Shown here: positions 26,476 through 39,188 of the stretch, one piece after another
Numbering within the stretch: the first letter of the stretch is position 1
How the letters are laid out: every line of letters begins with the position of its first letter
Assembly: GCA_033782935.1 (NCBI GenBank)
Contig: JAWQEG010000710.1
Location: forward strand, 1,736,001 to 1,800,000
DNA length: 64,000 nucleotides
Reading direction: 5' to 3'
From: Petrolisthes cinctipes
Taxonomy: Eukaryota > Arthropoda > Malacostraca > Decapoda > Porcellanidae
Position numbers and translations under genes: made by a program
Notes under the pieces: model-generated
What the model was told of the DNA's origin: nothing
Databases searched by the model: none
The model's input: only the letters and a program-made list of their open reading frames with translations

Positions 26476-27226
26476 GGCCTGAATTTGAGATATCGTCTTT
26501 GGTCACTTAAAATATCGATTTTTAGCATGTTTTAAGCCTATATTTTGAAAATATTCTAGCATTGAGTAGGCATGTACAGATCGCTTCTGGGACCCCAAAA
26601 TATTGAATTTTAGGGCGTTTTGAGCCTGAATTTGAGATATAAACGGGTACAGAAGATGCATGCACATATCGACTTTGGACACTTAAAATATCGATTTTTA
26701 GCATGTTTTGAGCCTATATTTTGAAAACATTCTAGCACTGAGTAGGCATGTACAGATCGCTTCTGGGACCCAAAAATATCGAATTTTCGTGTGTTTTGAG
26801 GTGGAATTTGAGATATAAACAAGTACAGAAGATGCATGCACATATCTACTTTTGGGCACCTAAAAGATCGATTTTCAGTATGTTTTGGGCCTGTATTTTG
26901 AAAATACTCTAGCACGGAGTAGGCATGCACAGTTCGCTTCTGGAACCCCAAAATATCGAATTTTCGGGTGTTTTGAGCCTGAATTTGAGATATAAACGGG
27001 TACAGAAGATGAATGCACATATCGACTTTGGACACTTAAAATATCGATTTTTAACATGTTTTAAGCTTATATTTTGAAAATATTCTAGCACTAAGTAGGC
27101 ATGTACAGATCGTTTATGGGACCCAAAAATATCGAATTTTCGGGTGTTTTGAGGTTGAATTTGGGATATAAACAGGTGCAGAAGATGCATACACATATTG
27201 ACTTTTGTAACCTAAAATATCGATTT
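26476..27226. repeat. Duplicated block, 5,586 bp from its partner at 20,890-21,640
   Basis: The two blocks share ATCGTCTTTGGT(C/T)AC, AATTTTAGGGCG, GGCATGCACAGTTCGC, TCGTTTATGGGACCC and TTGACTTTTGTAACC in the same order. The spacing differs from the 4,910 bp of the neighbouring pair by 676 bp, so extra units (about 25,790-26,470) lie between. Confidence 0.77.
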
Positions 27227-28065
27227 TCAGCATGTTTTGGGCATGCATTTTGAAAATACTCTAACACGGAGTAGGCAAGTACAGATCCCTTCTGGAACCC
27301 AAAAATATCAAATTTTCGGGTGTTTGGAGCCTGAATTTGAGATATAAACGGGTACAAAAGATGCATGCGCATATCGACTTTTGGGGACCTAAAAGATCGA
27401 TTTTCAGTATGTTTTGGGCATGTATTTTTAAAATACTCTAATACAGAGTAGGCATGTACAGTTCGCTACTGGAACCCCAAAATTTCGAATTTTCGGGTGT
27501 TTTGGGCCTAAATTTGAGATATCGACTTTGGGCACCTAAAATATAGATTTTTAGCATGTTTTGGGCCTATATTTTGAAAATATTCTAGCACGAAGTAGGC
27601 ATGTACAGATCACATCTGGGACCCCAAAATATCGAATTTTCGGGTGTTTTGAGCCTGAATTTGAGATATAAACGGGTACAGGAGATGCATGCACATATCG
27701 ACTTTGGACACTTAAAATATCGATTTATAGCATGTTTTGGGTCTGTATCTTGAAAACATTCTAACTAGGAATAGGCATGTACAGATCGTTTCTAGGACCC
27801 AAAAATAAAGATTTTTCGGGTGTTTTGACCCTGAATTTGAGATATAAACGGGTACAGAAGATACATCCACATATCGACTTTTGGGCACCTAAAAGATCGA
27901 TTTTCAGTATGTTTTGGGCCTGTATATTGAAAATACTCTAACACGGAGTACAGATCGCTTCTGGGACCCCAAAATATCAAATTTTCGGGTGTTTTGGGCC
28001 TGAATCTGAGATATCGACTTTGGGCACCTAAAATATCGATTTTTTGCATGTTTTGGGCCTATATT

Positions 28066-29156
28066 TTGAAAATATTCTAGCACTGAGTAGGCATGTACAG
28101 ATCGCTTCTGGGACCCCAAAATATCGAATTTTCGGGTGTTTTGAGCCTGAATTTGAGATATAAACGGGTACAGAAGATGCCTGCACATATCGTCTTTTGG
28201 GCACCTAAAATATCGATTTTGAGCATGTTTTGGGTCTGTATCTTGAACACATTCTAACTAGGAGTAGGCATGTACAGATCGCTTCTGGGAACCAAAAATA
28301 TCGAATTTTCGGGTGTTTTGAGGTTGAATTTGAGATATAAACAAGTACAGAAGATGCATGCACATATCGACTTTTGGGCACCTAACAGATCGATTTTCAG
28401 TATGTTTCGGGCCTGTATATTGAAAATACTCTAACACGTAGTAGGCATGTACAGTTCGCTTCTGGAACCCCAAAATATCGATGTTTCGGTTTTTTTTAGC
28501 CTGAATTTGAGATATAAACGGGTACAGAAGATGCATGCACATATTGACTTTGGACACTTAAAATATCGATTGTCAGCATGTTTTGGGCCTGTATTTTGAA
28601 AATACTCTAACACGGAGTAGGCAAATACAGATTCCTTCTCGGACCCCAAAATATCGAATTTTCGGGTGTTTGGAGCCTGAATTTGAGATATAAGCGGGTA
28701 CAGAAGATGCATCCACATATCGACTTTTGGGCACCTAAAAGATCGATTTTCAGTATGTTTTGGGCCTGTATTTTGAAAATACTCTAACACGGAGTAGGCA
28801 TGTACAGTTTGCTTCTGGAACCCCAAAATATCGAATTTTCGGGTGTTTTGGTCCTGAATTTGAGATATCGACTTTGGGCACCTAAAATATTGATTTTTAG
28901 CATGTTTTGGGCCTATATTTTTAAATATTCTAGCACGAAGGAGGCATGTACAGATCTCTTCTGGGACCCCAAAATATCGAATTTTCAGGTGTTTTGAGCC
29001 TGAACTTGAGATATAAACGGGTACAGAAGATGAATGCACATATCGACTTTGGACACTTAAAATATCGATTTTTAGCATGTTTTGAGCATATATTTTGAAA
29101 ACATTCTAGCACTGAGCAGGCATGTACAGATCGCTTCTGGGACCCAAAAATATCGA
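28066..29156. repeat. 1.1-kb segmental duplication, copy 2 (spacing 5,726)
   Basis: This is the partner of 22,340-23,430, with scattered substitutions such as GATATAAGCGGG at 28,690. It gives way to a marker block beginning GAGCATATATTTTG at about 29,083. Confidence 0.78.
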
Positions 29157-30710
29157 ATTTTTGGGTGTTTTGAGGTTGATGTTTGGGATATAAACGGGTG
29201 CAGAAGATACACATATTGTCGTTGGTCACCTTAAATATCGATTTTCAGCATGTTTTGGGCCTATATTTTGAAAATACTCTAACACGGAGTAGGCAAGTAC
29301 AGATCCCTTCTGGGACCCCAAAATATCAAATTTTCGGGTGTTTGGAGCTTGAATTTGTGATATAAACGGGTACAGAAGATGAATCCACATATCGACTTTT
29401 CGGCACCTAAAAGATCGGTTTTCACTATGTTTTGGGCCTGTATATTGAAAATATTCTAACACGGAGTAGGCATGTACAGATCGCTTCTGGGACCCCAAAA
29501 TATCGAATTTTAGGGTGTTTTGGGCCTGAATTTGAGATATCGACTTTGGTCACTTAAAATATCGATTTTTAGCATTTTTTAAGCCTATATTTTGAAAATA
29601 TTCTAGCACTGAGTAGGCATGTACAGATCGCTTCTGGGACCCCAAAATATCGAATTTTCGGGTGTTTTGAGCCTGAATTTGAGATATAAACGGGTACAGG
29701 AGATGCATGCACATATCGACTTTGGACACTTAAAATATCGATTTATAGCATGTTTTGGGTCTGTATCTTGAAAACATTCTAACTAGGAATAGGCATGTAC
29801 AGATCGTTTCTAGGACCCAAAAATAAAGATTTTTCGGGTGTTTTGAGCCTGAATTTGAGATATAAACTGGTACAGAAGATACATCCACATATCGACTTTT
29901 GGGCACCTAAAAGATCGATTTTCAGTATGTTTTGGGCCTGTATATTGAAAATACTCTAACACGGAGTAGGCATGTACAGATCGCTTCTGGGACCCCAAAA
30001 TATCAAATTTTCGGGTGTTTTGGGCCTGAATCTGAGGTATCGACTTTGGCTACCTAAAATATCGATTTTTAGCATGTTTTGGGTCTGTATCTTGAACACA
30101 TTCTAACTAGGAGTAGGCATGTACAGATCGCTTCTGGGACCCAAAAATATCGATTTTTCGGGTGTTTTGAGGTTGAATTTGGGATATAAACAAGTACAGA
30201 AGATGCATGCACATATTGACTTTGGACACTTAAAATATCGATTGTCAGCATGTTTTGGGCCTGTATTTTGAAAATACTCTAACACGGAGTAGGCAAGTAC
30301 AGATTCCTTCTCGGACCCCAAAATATCGAATTTTCGGGTGTTTGAAGCCTGAATTTGAGATATAAACGTGTACAGAAGATGAATGCACATATCGACTTTG
30401 GACACTTAAAATATCGATTTTTAGCATGTTTTGAGCATATATTTTGAAAACTTTCTAGCACTGAGCAGGCATGTACAGATCGCTTCTGGGACCCAAAAAT
30501 ATCGAATTTTTGGGTGTTTTGTGGTTGATATTTGGGATATAATCGGGTGCAGAAGATGCATACACATATTGTCGTTGGTCACCTTAAATATCGATTTTCA
30601 GCATGTTTTGGGCCTATATTTTGAAAATACTCTAACACGGAGTAGGCAAGTACAGATCCCTTCTGGGACCCCAAAATATCAAATTTTCGGGTGTTTTGGG
30701 CCTGAATTTG

Positions 30711-31015
30711 AGATATAAACGGGTACAGAAGATGCATGCGCATATCGACTTTTGGGGACCTAAAAGATCGATTTTCAGTATGTTTTGGGCATGTATTTTT
30801 AAAATACTCTAATACAGAGTAGGCATGTACAGTTCGCTACTGGAACCCCAAAATTTCGAATTTTCGGGTGTTTTGGGAATAAAAAAATTTGAGATATCGA
30901 CTTTGGGCACCTAAAATATAGATTTTTAGCATGTTTTGGGCCTATATTTTGAAAATATTCTAGCACGAAGTAGGCATGTACAGATCACTTCTGGGACCCC
31001 AAAATATCGAATTTT
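30711..31015. repeat. Duplicated block, 3,371 bp from its partner at 27,340-27,645
   Basis: Both blocks have CATGCGCATATCGAC, TTTTGGGGACCTAAAAG, ACTCTAATACAGAGTAGG and GTTCGCTACTGGAACC. This copy has a small A-rich insertion (TTTTGGGAATAAAAAAATTT at about 30,872) where the partner has GGGCCTAAATTTGAG. Confidence 0.78.
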
Positions 31016-31281
31016 CGGGTGTTTGGAGCTTGAAATTGTGATATAAACGGGTACAGAAGATGAATCCACATATCGACTTTTCGGCACCTAAAAGATCGGT
31101 TTTCAGTATGTTTTGGGCCTGTATATTGAAAATATTCTAACACGGAGTAGGCATGTACAGATCGCTTCTGGGACCCCAAAATATCGAATTTTCGGGTGTT
31201 TTGGGCCTGAATTTGAGATATCGACTTTGGTCACTTAAAATATCGATTTTTAGCATGTTTTAAGCCTATATTTTGAAAATA
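30991..31281. repeat. Duplicated block, 1,681 bp from its partner at 29,310-29,600
   Basis: Shared text includes TTTGGAGCTTGAA, TTGTGATATAAACGGG, GACTTTTCGGCACC and AATATTCTAACACGGAG, followed by a short unit with ACTTTGGTCAC. The junction with the preceding duplicated block is at about 31,000. Confidence 0.72.
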
Positions 31282-34200
31282 TTCTAGCACTAAGTAGGCA
31301 TGTACAGATCGCTTCTGGGACCCCAAAATATTGAATTTTAGGGTATTTTGAGCCTGAATTTGAGATATAAACGGGTACAGAAGATGCATGCACATATCGA
31401 CTTTGGACACTTAAAATATCGATTTTTAGCATGTTTTGAGCCTATATTTTGAAAACATTCTAGCACTGTGTAGGCATGTACAGATCGCTTCTGGGACCCA
31501 AAAATATCGATTTTTCGGGTGTTTTGAGGTGGAATTTGAGATATAAACAAGTACAGAAGATGCATGCACATATCGACTTTTGGGCACCTAAAAGATCGAT
31601 TTTCAGTATGTTTTGGGCCTGTATTTTGAAAATACTCTAGCACGGAGTAGGCATGTAAAGTTCGCTTCTGGAACCCAAAAATATCGAATTTTCGGGTGTT
31701 TTGAGGTTGAATTTGAGATTTAAAAAAGTAAAGAAGATGCATGCACATATTGACTTTTGGGTACCTAAAAGATCGATTTTCAGTATGTTTTGGGCCTGTA
31801 TTTTGAAAATACTCTAACACGGAGTAGGCATGTACAGATCGCTTCTGGGACCCCAAAATATCGAATTTTCGGGTGTTTTGGGCCTGAATTTGAGATTTCG
31901 ACTTTGGGCACCTAAAATATCGATTTTTAGCATGTTTTGTGCCTATATTTTGAAAATATTCTAGCACGAAGTAGGCATGTACAGATCACTTCTGGGACCC
32001 CAAAATATCAAATTTTCGGGTGTTTTGAGCCTGAATTTGAGATATAAACGGGTACAGAAGATGCATGCACATATCGACTTTGGACACTTAAAATATCGAT
32101 TTTTAGCATGTTTTGACCCTATATTTTGAAAACATTCTAGCACTGAGTAGGCATGTACAGATCGCTTCTGGGACCCAAAAATATCGAATTTTCGGGTGTT
32201 TTGAGGTGGAATTTGAGATATAAACAAGTACAGAAGATGCATGCACATATCGACTTTTGGGCACCTAAAAGATCGATTTTCAGTATGTTTTGGGCCTGTA
32301 TTTTGAAAATACTCTAGCACGGAGTAGGGATGCACAGTTCGCTTCTGGAACCCCAAAATATCGAATTTTCGGGTGTTTTGGGCCTGAATTTGAGATATAA
32401 ACCGGTACAGAAGATGCATGCACATATCGACTTTTAGGCACCTAAAATATCGATTTTGAGCATGTTTTGGGTCTGTATCTTGAACACATTCTAATTAGGA
32501 ATAGGCATGTACAGATCGCTTTTGGGACCCAAAAATATCGAATTTTCGGGTGTTTTGAGGTTGAATTTGAGATTTAAAAAAGTAAAGAAGATGCATGCAC
32601 ATATTGACTTTTGGGCACCTAAAATATCGATTTTCAGTATGTTTTGGGCCTGTATTTTGAAAATACTCTAACACGGAGTAGGCATGTCAAGATCGCTTCT
32701 GGGACCCCAAAATATCGAATTTTCGGGTGTTTTGGGCCTGAATTTGAGATATCGACTTAGGGCACCTAAAATATCGATTTTTAGCATGTTTTGGGCCTAT
32801 ATTTTGATAATATTCTAGCACGAAGTAGGCATGTACAGATCACTTCTGGGACCCCAAAATATCGAATTTTCGGGTGATTTGAGCCTGAATTTGAGATATA
32901 AACGGGTACAGAAGATGACTGCACATATCGACTTTGGACACTTAAAAAATCGATTTTTAGCATGTTTTGGGTCCGTATCTTGAAAACATTCTAACTAGGA
33001 ATAGGCATGTACAGATCGTTTCTAGGACTCAAAAATAAAGATTTTTCGGGTGTTTTGAGCCCGAATTTGAGATATAAACGGGTACAGAAGATACATCCAC
33101 ATATCGACTTTTGTGCACCTTAAAGATCGATTTTCAGTATGTTTTGGATCTGTATATTGAAAATACTCTAACACGGAGTAGGCATATACAGATCGCTTCT
33201 GGGACCCCAAAATATCGAATTTAAGGGTGTTTTGGGCCTGAATCTGAGATATCGACTTTGGGCACCTAAAATATCGATTTTTAGCATGTTTTGGGCCTAT
33301 ATTTTTAAAATATTTTAGCACTGAGTAGCCATGTACAGATCGCTTCTGAGACCCCAAAATATCGAATTTTCGGGTGTTTTGAGCCTGAATCTGAGATATA
33401 AACGGGTTCAGAAGATGCATGCACATATCGACTTTTAGGCACCTAAAATATCGATTTTGAGCATGTTTTTGGTCTGTATCTTGAAAACATTCTAACTAGG
33501 AGTAGGCATGTACAGATCGCTTCTAGGACCCAAAAATATCGAAATTTCGGGTGTTTTGAGTCTGAATTTGAGATATAAACGGGACAAGAAGATGCATGCA
33601 CATATCGAATTTGGACACTTAAAATATCGATTTTTAGCATGTTTTAAGCCTATATTTTGAAAATATTCTAGCACTGAGTAGGCATGTACAGATCGCTTCT
33701 GGGACCCCAAAATATCGAATTTTCGGGTGTTTTGAGCCTGAATTAGAGATATAAACGGGTACAAAAGATGCATGCACATATCTTCTTTGGACACTTAAAA
33801 TATCGATTTTTAGCATGTTTTGAGCCTGTATTTTGAAAATACTCTAACACGGAGTAGGCAAGTACAAATCGCTTCTGGGACCCCAAAATATCGAATTTTC
33901 GGGTGTTTGGAGCCTGAATTTGAGATATAAACGGGTACAGAAGATGCATCCACAAATCGACTTTTGGGCACCTAAAAGATCGATTTTCAGTATGTTTTGT
34001 GCTTGTATATTGAAAATACTCTATCACGGAGTAGGCATGTACACATCGCTTCTGGGTCCCCAAAATATCGAATTTTCGGGTGTTTTGGGCCAGAATTTGA
34101 GATATCGACTTTGGGCACCTAAAATATCGATTTTTAGCATGTTTTGGGCATATATTTTGAAAATATTCTAGCACTGAGTAGGCATGTACATATTGCTTCT

Positions 34201-34489
34201 GGGACCCCAAAATATCGAATTTGAGGGTGTTTTGAGTCTGAATTTGAGATATAAACAGGTGCAGAAGATGCATACACATATCGACTTTGGACACTTAAAA
34301 TATCAATTTTTTGCATGTTTTAAGCCTATATTTTTAAAACATTCTAGCACTGAGTAGGCATGTACAGATCGCTTCTGGGACCCAAAAATATCGAATTTTC
34401 GGGTGTTTTGAGGTTGAATTTGGGATATAAACGGGTGCAGAAGATGCATACACATATTGACTTTGGGCACCTAAAATATCGATTTTCAG

Positions 34490-34520
34490 CATGTTTTGGG
34501 CCTGTAACTGAGTAGGCATT
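34490..34520. repeat. A half with 18-bp internal deletion (first occurrence)
   Basis: GGGCCTGTAACTGAGTAGG lacks the 18 bp from TTTTGAAAAT to TCTAGC found in normal A halves. Equivalent forms (GTAACTGAG, GTATCTGAG, GTATCTAAG, GTATCAGAG) occur near 35,515, 37,876, 40,215, 42,586, 43,096, 55,028, 55,185, 56,909, 57,745, 62,438 and 62,595. The later ones include copies made by the 7,410-bp duplication. Confidence 0.8.
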
Positions 34521-34799
34521 TAGAGATCGCATCTGGGACCCCAAAATACCGAATTTTCGGGTGTTTGTAACATGAATTTCAGATATAAACGGGTACTAAA
34601 GATGCATTCGCATATCGACTTTTGGGCACTTAAAATATCGATTTTTTGTATGTTTTGAGCCTGTATTTTGAAAATACTCTAACACGGAGTAGGCATGTAC
34701 AGATCGCTTCTGGGACCCCAAAACATCGATTTTTCGGGTGTTTTGGGCTTGAATTTGAGATATCGACTTTGGGCACCTAAAATATCGATTTTTAGCATG

Positions 34800-35850
34800 T
34801 TTTGGCCATATATTTTTAAAATATTCTATCACTATGTAGGCATGTACAGATTACTTCTCGGACCCAAAAATATCGAATTTTTGGGTGTTTTGAGACTGAA
34901 TATGAGATATAAACGGTTACAGAAGGTGCATGCACATATCGACTTTGGACACTTAAAATATCGATTTTTAGCATGTTTTGAGCCTATATTTTGAAAACAT
35001 TCTGGCACTGAGTAATCAGGTACAGATCGGTTCTGGGATCCAAAAACGTTGAATTTTCGGGTGTTTTGAGGTTGAATTTGGCATATAAACGGGTGCAGAA
35101 GATGCATACACATATTGACTTTGGTCATTTAAAATATCGATTTTCAGCATGTTCTGGGCCTTTATTTTGAAAATACTCTAACACGGAGTAGGCAAGTACA
35201 AATCGCTTATGGGACCCCAAAATATCGAATTTTCAGGTGTTATGAGATTGAATTTGAGATATAAACGGATACATAAAATTCATGCACATATCAACTTTGG
35301 ACACTTAAAATATCGATTTTTAGCATGTTTTGAGCCTATATTTTGAAAACATTCTAGCACTGAGTAGGCATGTACAGATCGCTTCTGGGACCCCAAAATA
35401 TCGAATTTTCGGGTGTTTTGAGGTTGAATTTGGGATATAAACGGGTGCAGAAGATGCATACAAATATTGACTTTGGGCACCTAAAATATCGATTTTCAGC
35501 ATGTTTTGGGCCTGTATCTAAGTAGGCATGTACAGATCGCTTCTGGGACTCCAAAATATCGAATTTTCGGGTGTTTTGAGCCTGAATATGAGATATAAAC
35601 AGGTACAGAAGATGAATGCACATATCGACTTTGGACACTTAAAATATCGATTTTTAGCATGTTTTGAGCCTATATTTTGAAAACATTCTAGCACTGAGTA
35701 GTCATGTACAGATCGCTTCTGGGATCCAAAAATATCGAATTTTTGGGTGTTTTGAGGTTGAATTTGGCATATAAACGGGTGCAGAAGATGCATACACATA
35801 TTGACTTTGGTCACTTAAAATATCGATTTTCAGCATGTTTAGGGCATGTA
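34800..35850. repeat. 1-kb segmental duplication, copy 1 (spacing about 7,067)
   Basis: This matches about 41,870-42,917. It shares CTATCACTA(T/A)GTAGGC, TTACTTCTCGGACCC, GAATATGAGATATAAACGG, an A half with TCTGGCACTGAGTA, and two 18-bp-deleted or GGCATATAAACGGG-bearing units in the same order. Confidence 0.72.
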
Positions 35851-37029
35851 CCTTGAGAATACTCTAACACTTAGTAGGCAAGTACAAATCGCTTCTGGGA
35901 CCCCAAAATATCGAATTTTCGGGTGTTTGGAGCCTGAATTTGAGATATAAACGGGTACAGAAGATACATCCACATATCGACTTTTGGGCACCTAAAAGAT
36001 CGATTTTCAGTATGTTTTGGGACTGTATATTGAAAATACTCTAACACGGAGTAGGCATGTACAGATCGCTTCTGGGACCCCAAAATATCAAATTTTCGGG
36101 TGTTTTGGGCCTGAAATTGAGATATCGACTTTGGGCACCTAAAATATCGATTTTTAGCATGTTTTTGGCCTATATTTTGAAAATATTCTAGCACTGAGTA
36201 GGCATGTACAGATCGCTTCTGGGATCCCAAAATATCGAATTTTCGGGTGTTTTGAGCCTGAATTTGAGATATAAACGGGTACAGAAGATGTATGCACATA
36301 TCGACTTTTTTGCACCTAAAATATCGATTTTGGGCATGTTTTGGGTCTGTATCTTGAACACATTCTAACACGGAGTAGGCATGTACAGATCGCTTCTGGG
36401 ACCCAAAAATATCGAATTTTCGGGTGTTTTGAGGTTGAATTTGAGATATAAACAAGTACAGAAGATGCATGCACATATTGACTTTTGGGCACCTTAAAGT
36501 TCGATTTTCAGTATGTTTTGGGCCTGTATTTTGTAGATACTCTAACACGGAGTAGGCATGTACAGTTCGCTTCTGGAACCCCAAAATATCGATGTTTCGG
36601 GTGTTTTGAGCCTGAATTTGAGATATAAACGGGTACAGAAGATGCATGCACATATCGACTTTGGACACTTAAAATATCGATTTTCAGCATGTTTTGGGCC
36701 TGTATTTTGAAAATACTTTAACACGGAGTAGGCAAGTACAGATTCCTTCTCGGACCCCAAAATATCGAATTTTCGGGTGTTTGGAGCCTGAATTTGAGAT
36801 ATAAACGGGTACAGAAGATGCATCCACATATCGACTTTTAGGCACCTAAAAGATCGATTTTCAGTATGTTTCGGGCCTGTATATTGAAAATACTCTAACA
36901 CGGAGTAGGTATATATAGATCGCTTCTGGGACCCCAAAATATCGAATTTTCGGGTGTTTTGGGCCTGAATCTGAGATATCGACTTTGGGCACCTAAAATA
37001 TCGTTTTTTAGCATGTCTTGGGCCTATAT

Positions 37030-38330
37030 TTTGAAAATATTCTAGCACTGAGTAGGCATGTACAGATCGCTTCTGGGACCTCAAAATATCGAATTTTCGG
37101 GTGTTTTGAGCCTGAATTTGAGATATAAACGGGTACAGAAGATGCATGCACATATCGACTTTTGGGCACCTAAAATATCGATTTTAAGCATGTTTTAGGT
37201 CTGTATCTTGAAAACATTCTAACTAGGAGTAGGCATGTACAGATCGCTTCTAGGACCCAAAAATATCAAATTTTCGGGTGTTATGAGCCTGAATTTGAGA
37301 TATAAACGGGACAAGAAGATGCATGCACATATCGACTTTGGACACTTAAAAAATCGATTTTTAGCATGTTTTAAGCCTATATTTTGAAAATATTCTAGCA
37401 CTGAGTAGGCATGTACAGGTCGCTTCTGGGACCCAAAAATATCGAATTTTCGGGTGTTTTGAGGTTGAATTTGGGATATAAACGGGTGCAGAAGATGCAT
37501 ACACATATTGACTTTGTGCACCTAAAATATCGATTTTCAGCATGTTTTGGGCCTGTATTTTGAAAATACTCTAACAAGGAGTAGGCATGTACAGATCGCT
37601 TCTGGGACCCCAAAATATCGAATTTTCGGGTGTTTTGGGCCTGAATTTAAAATATCGACTTTGGGCACCTAAAATATCAATTTTTAGCATGTTTTGGGCA
37701 TATATTTTGAAAATATTCTAGCACTGAGTAGGCATGTACAGATCGCTTCTGGGACCAAAAAATATCGAATTATCGGGTGTTTTGAGGTTGAATTTGGGAT
37801 ATAAACGGGTGCAGAAGATGAATACACATATTGACTTTGGGCACCTAAAATATCAATTTTCAGCATGTTTTTGGCCTGTAACTGAGTAGGCATTTACAGA
37901 TCGCTTCTGGGACCCAAAAATACCGAATTTTCGGGTGTTTCGAACCTGAATTTCAGATATAAACGGGTACAGAAGATGCATGCGCATATCGACTTTTGGG
38001 CACTTAAAATATCGATTTTCTGTATGTTTTGAGCCTGTATTTTGAAAATACTCTAACACGGAGTAGGCATGTACAGATCGCTTCTGGGACCCCAAAATAT
38101 CGATTTTTCGGGTGTTTTGGGCTTGAATTTGAGATATCGACTTTGGGCACCAAAAATATCGATTTTTAGCATGTTTTGGGCATATATTTTGAAAATATTC
38201 TAGCACTGAGAAGGCATGTACAGATCGCTTCTGGGACCCCAAAATATCGATTTTTCGGGTGTTTTGAGCCTGAATTTGGGATATAAACGGTTGCAGAAGA
38301 TGCATACACATATTGACTTTGGTCACCTAA
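37030..38330. repeat. 1.3-kb segmental duplication, copy 1 (spacing 2,159 then 2,336)
   Basis: The partner is 39,189-40,666. Shared text includes AACGGGACAAGAAGATGC, GTTATGAGCC, GTACAGGT, ACTTTGTGCACC, GCCTGTAACTGAGTAGGC and AAATACCGAATTTTCGG. The spacing rises by exactly 177 bp near 37,740. Confidence 0.8.
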
Positions 38331-39188
38331 AATATCGATTTTCAACATGTTTTGGGCCTGTATTTTGAAAATATTCTAACATGGAGTAGGCAAGTACAGA
38401 TCGTTTCTGGGACCCCAAAATATCGAATTTTCGGGTGTTTGGAGCCTGAATTTAAGATATAAACGGGTACAGAAGATACATCAACATATCGACTTTTGGG
38501 CAACTAAAAGATCGATTTTTAAGTATGTTTAGGGCCTGTATATTGAAAATACTCTAACACAGGGTAGGCATGTACAGATCACTTCTGGGACCCCAAAATA
38601 TCGAATTTTCGGATGTTTTCGGCATAAATTTGAGATATCGAATTACGGCCCCAAAAATATAGATTTTTAGCATGTTTTAAGCCTATATTTTTAAAATATT
38701 CTATCACTAAGTAGGCAGGTACAGATTACTTCTCGGACCCAAAATTATCGAATTTTTGGGTGTTTTGAGACTGAATATGAGATATAAACGGTTACAGAAG
38801 ATGCATGCACATATCGACTTTGGACACTTAAAATATCGATTTTTAGCATGTTTTGAGCCTGTATTTTGAAAATACTCTAACACGGAGTAGGCAAGTACAA
38901 ATCGCTTATGGGACCCAAAAATATCGAATTTTCGGGTGTTTGGAGCCTGAATTTGAGATATAAACGGGTACAGAAGATGTATCCACATATCGACTTTTGG
39001 GCACCTAAAAGATCGATTTTCAGTATGTTTTGGGCCTGTATATTGAAAATACTCTAACACGGAGTAGGCATGTACAGATCGCTTCTGGGACCCCAAAATC
39101 TCAAATTTTCGGGTGTTTTGGGCCTGAATTTGAGATATCGACTTTGGGCACCTAAAATATCGATTTTTAGCATGTTTTTGGCCTATAT

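Larger units (their letters stand above)
1..34330. repeat. Left array domain: mixed long/short units with nested duplications
   Basis: Long and short units alternate in many combinations. Variants characteristic of this domain are GGCAAGTACAGATCCC in half A, GATGCATCCACATATCGAC with TTTGGAGCC in half B, and AACAAGTACAGAAG following TTTTGAGGTTG. None of the 18-bp-deleted A halves seen to the right occurs here. The stretch 10,534-12,368 holds ordinary satellite with no long internal duplication that I could recognise, and 31,282-34,330 holds further variants of blocks seen at 21-30 kb. The domain edge is approximate. Confidence 0.6.
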
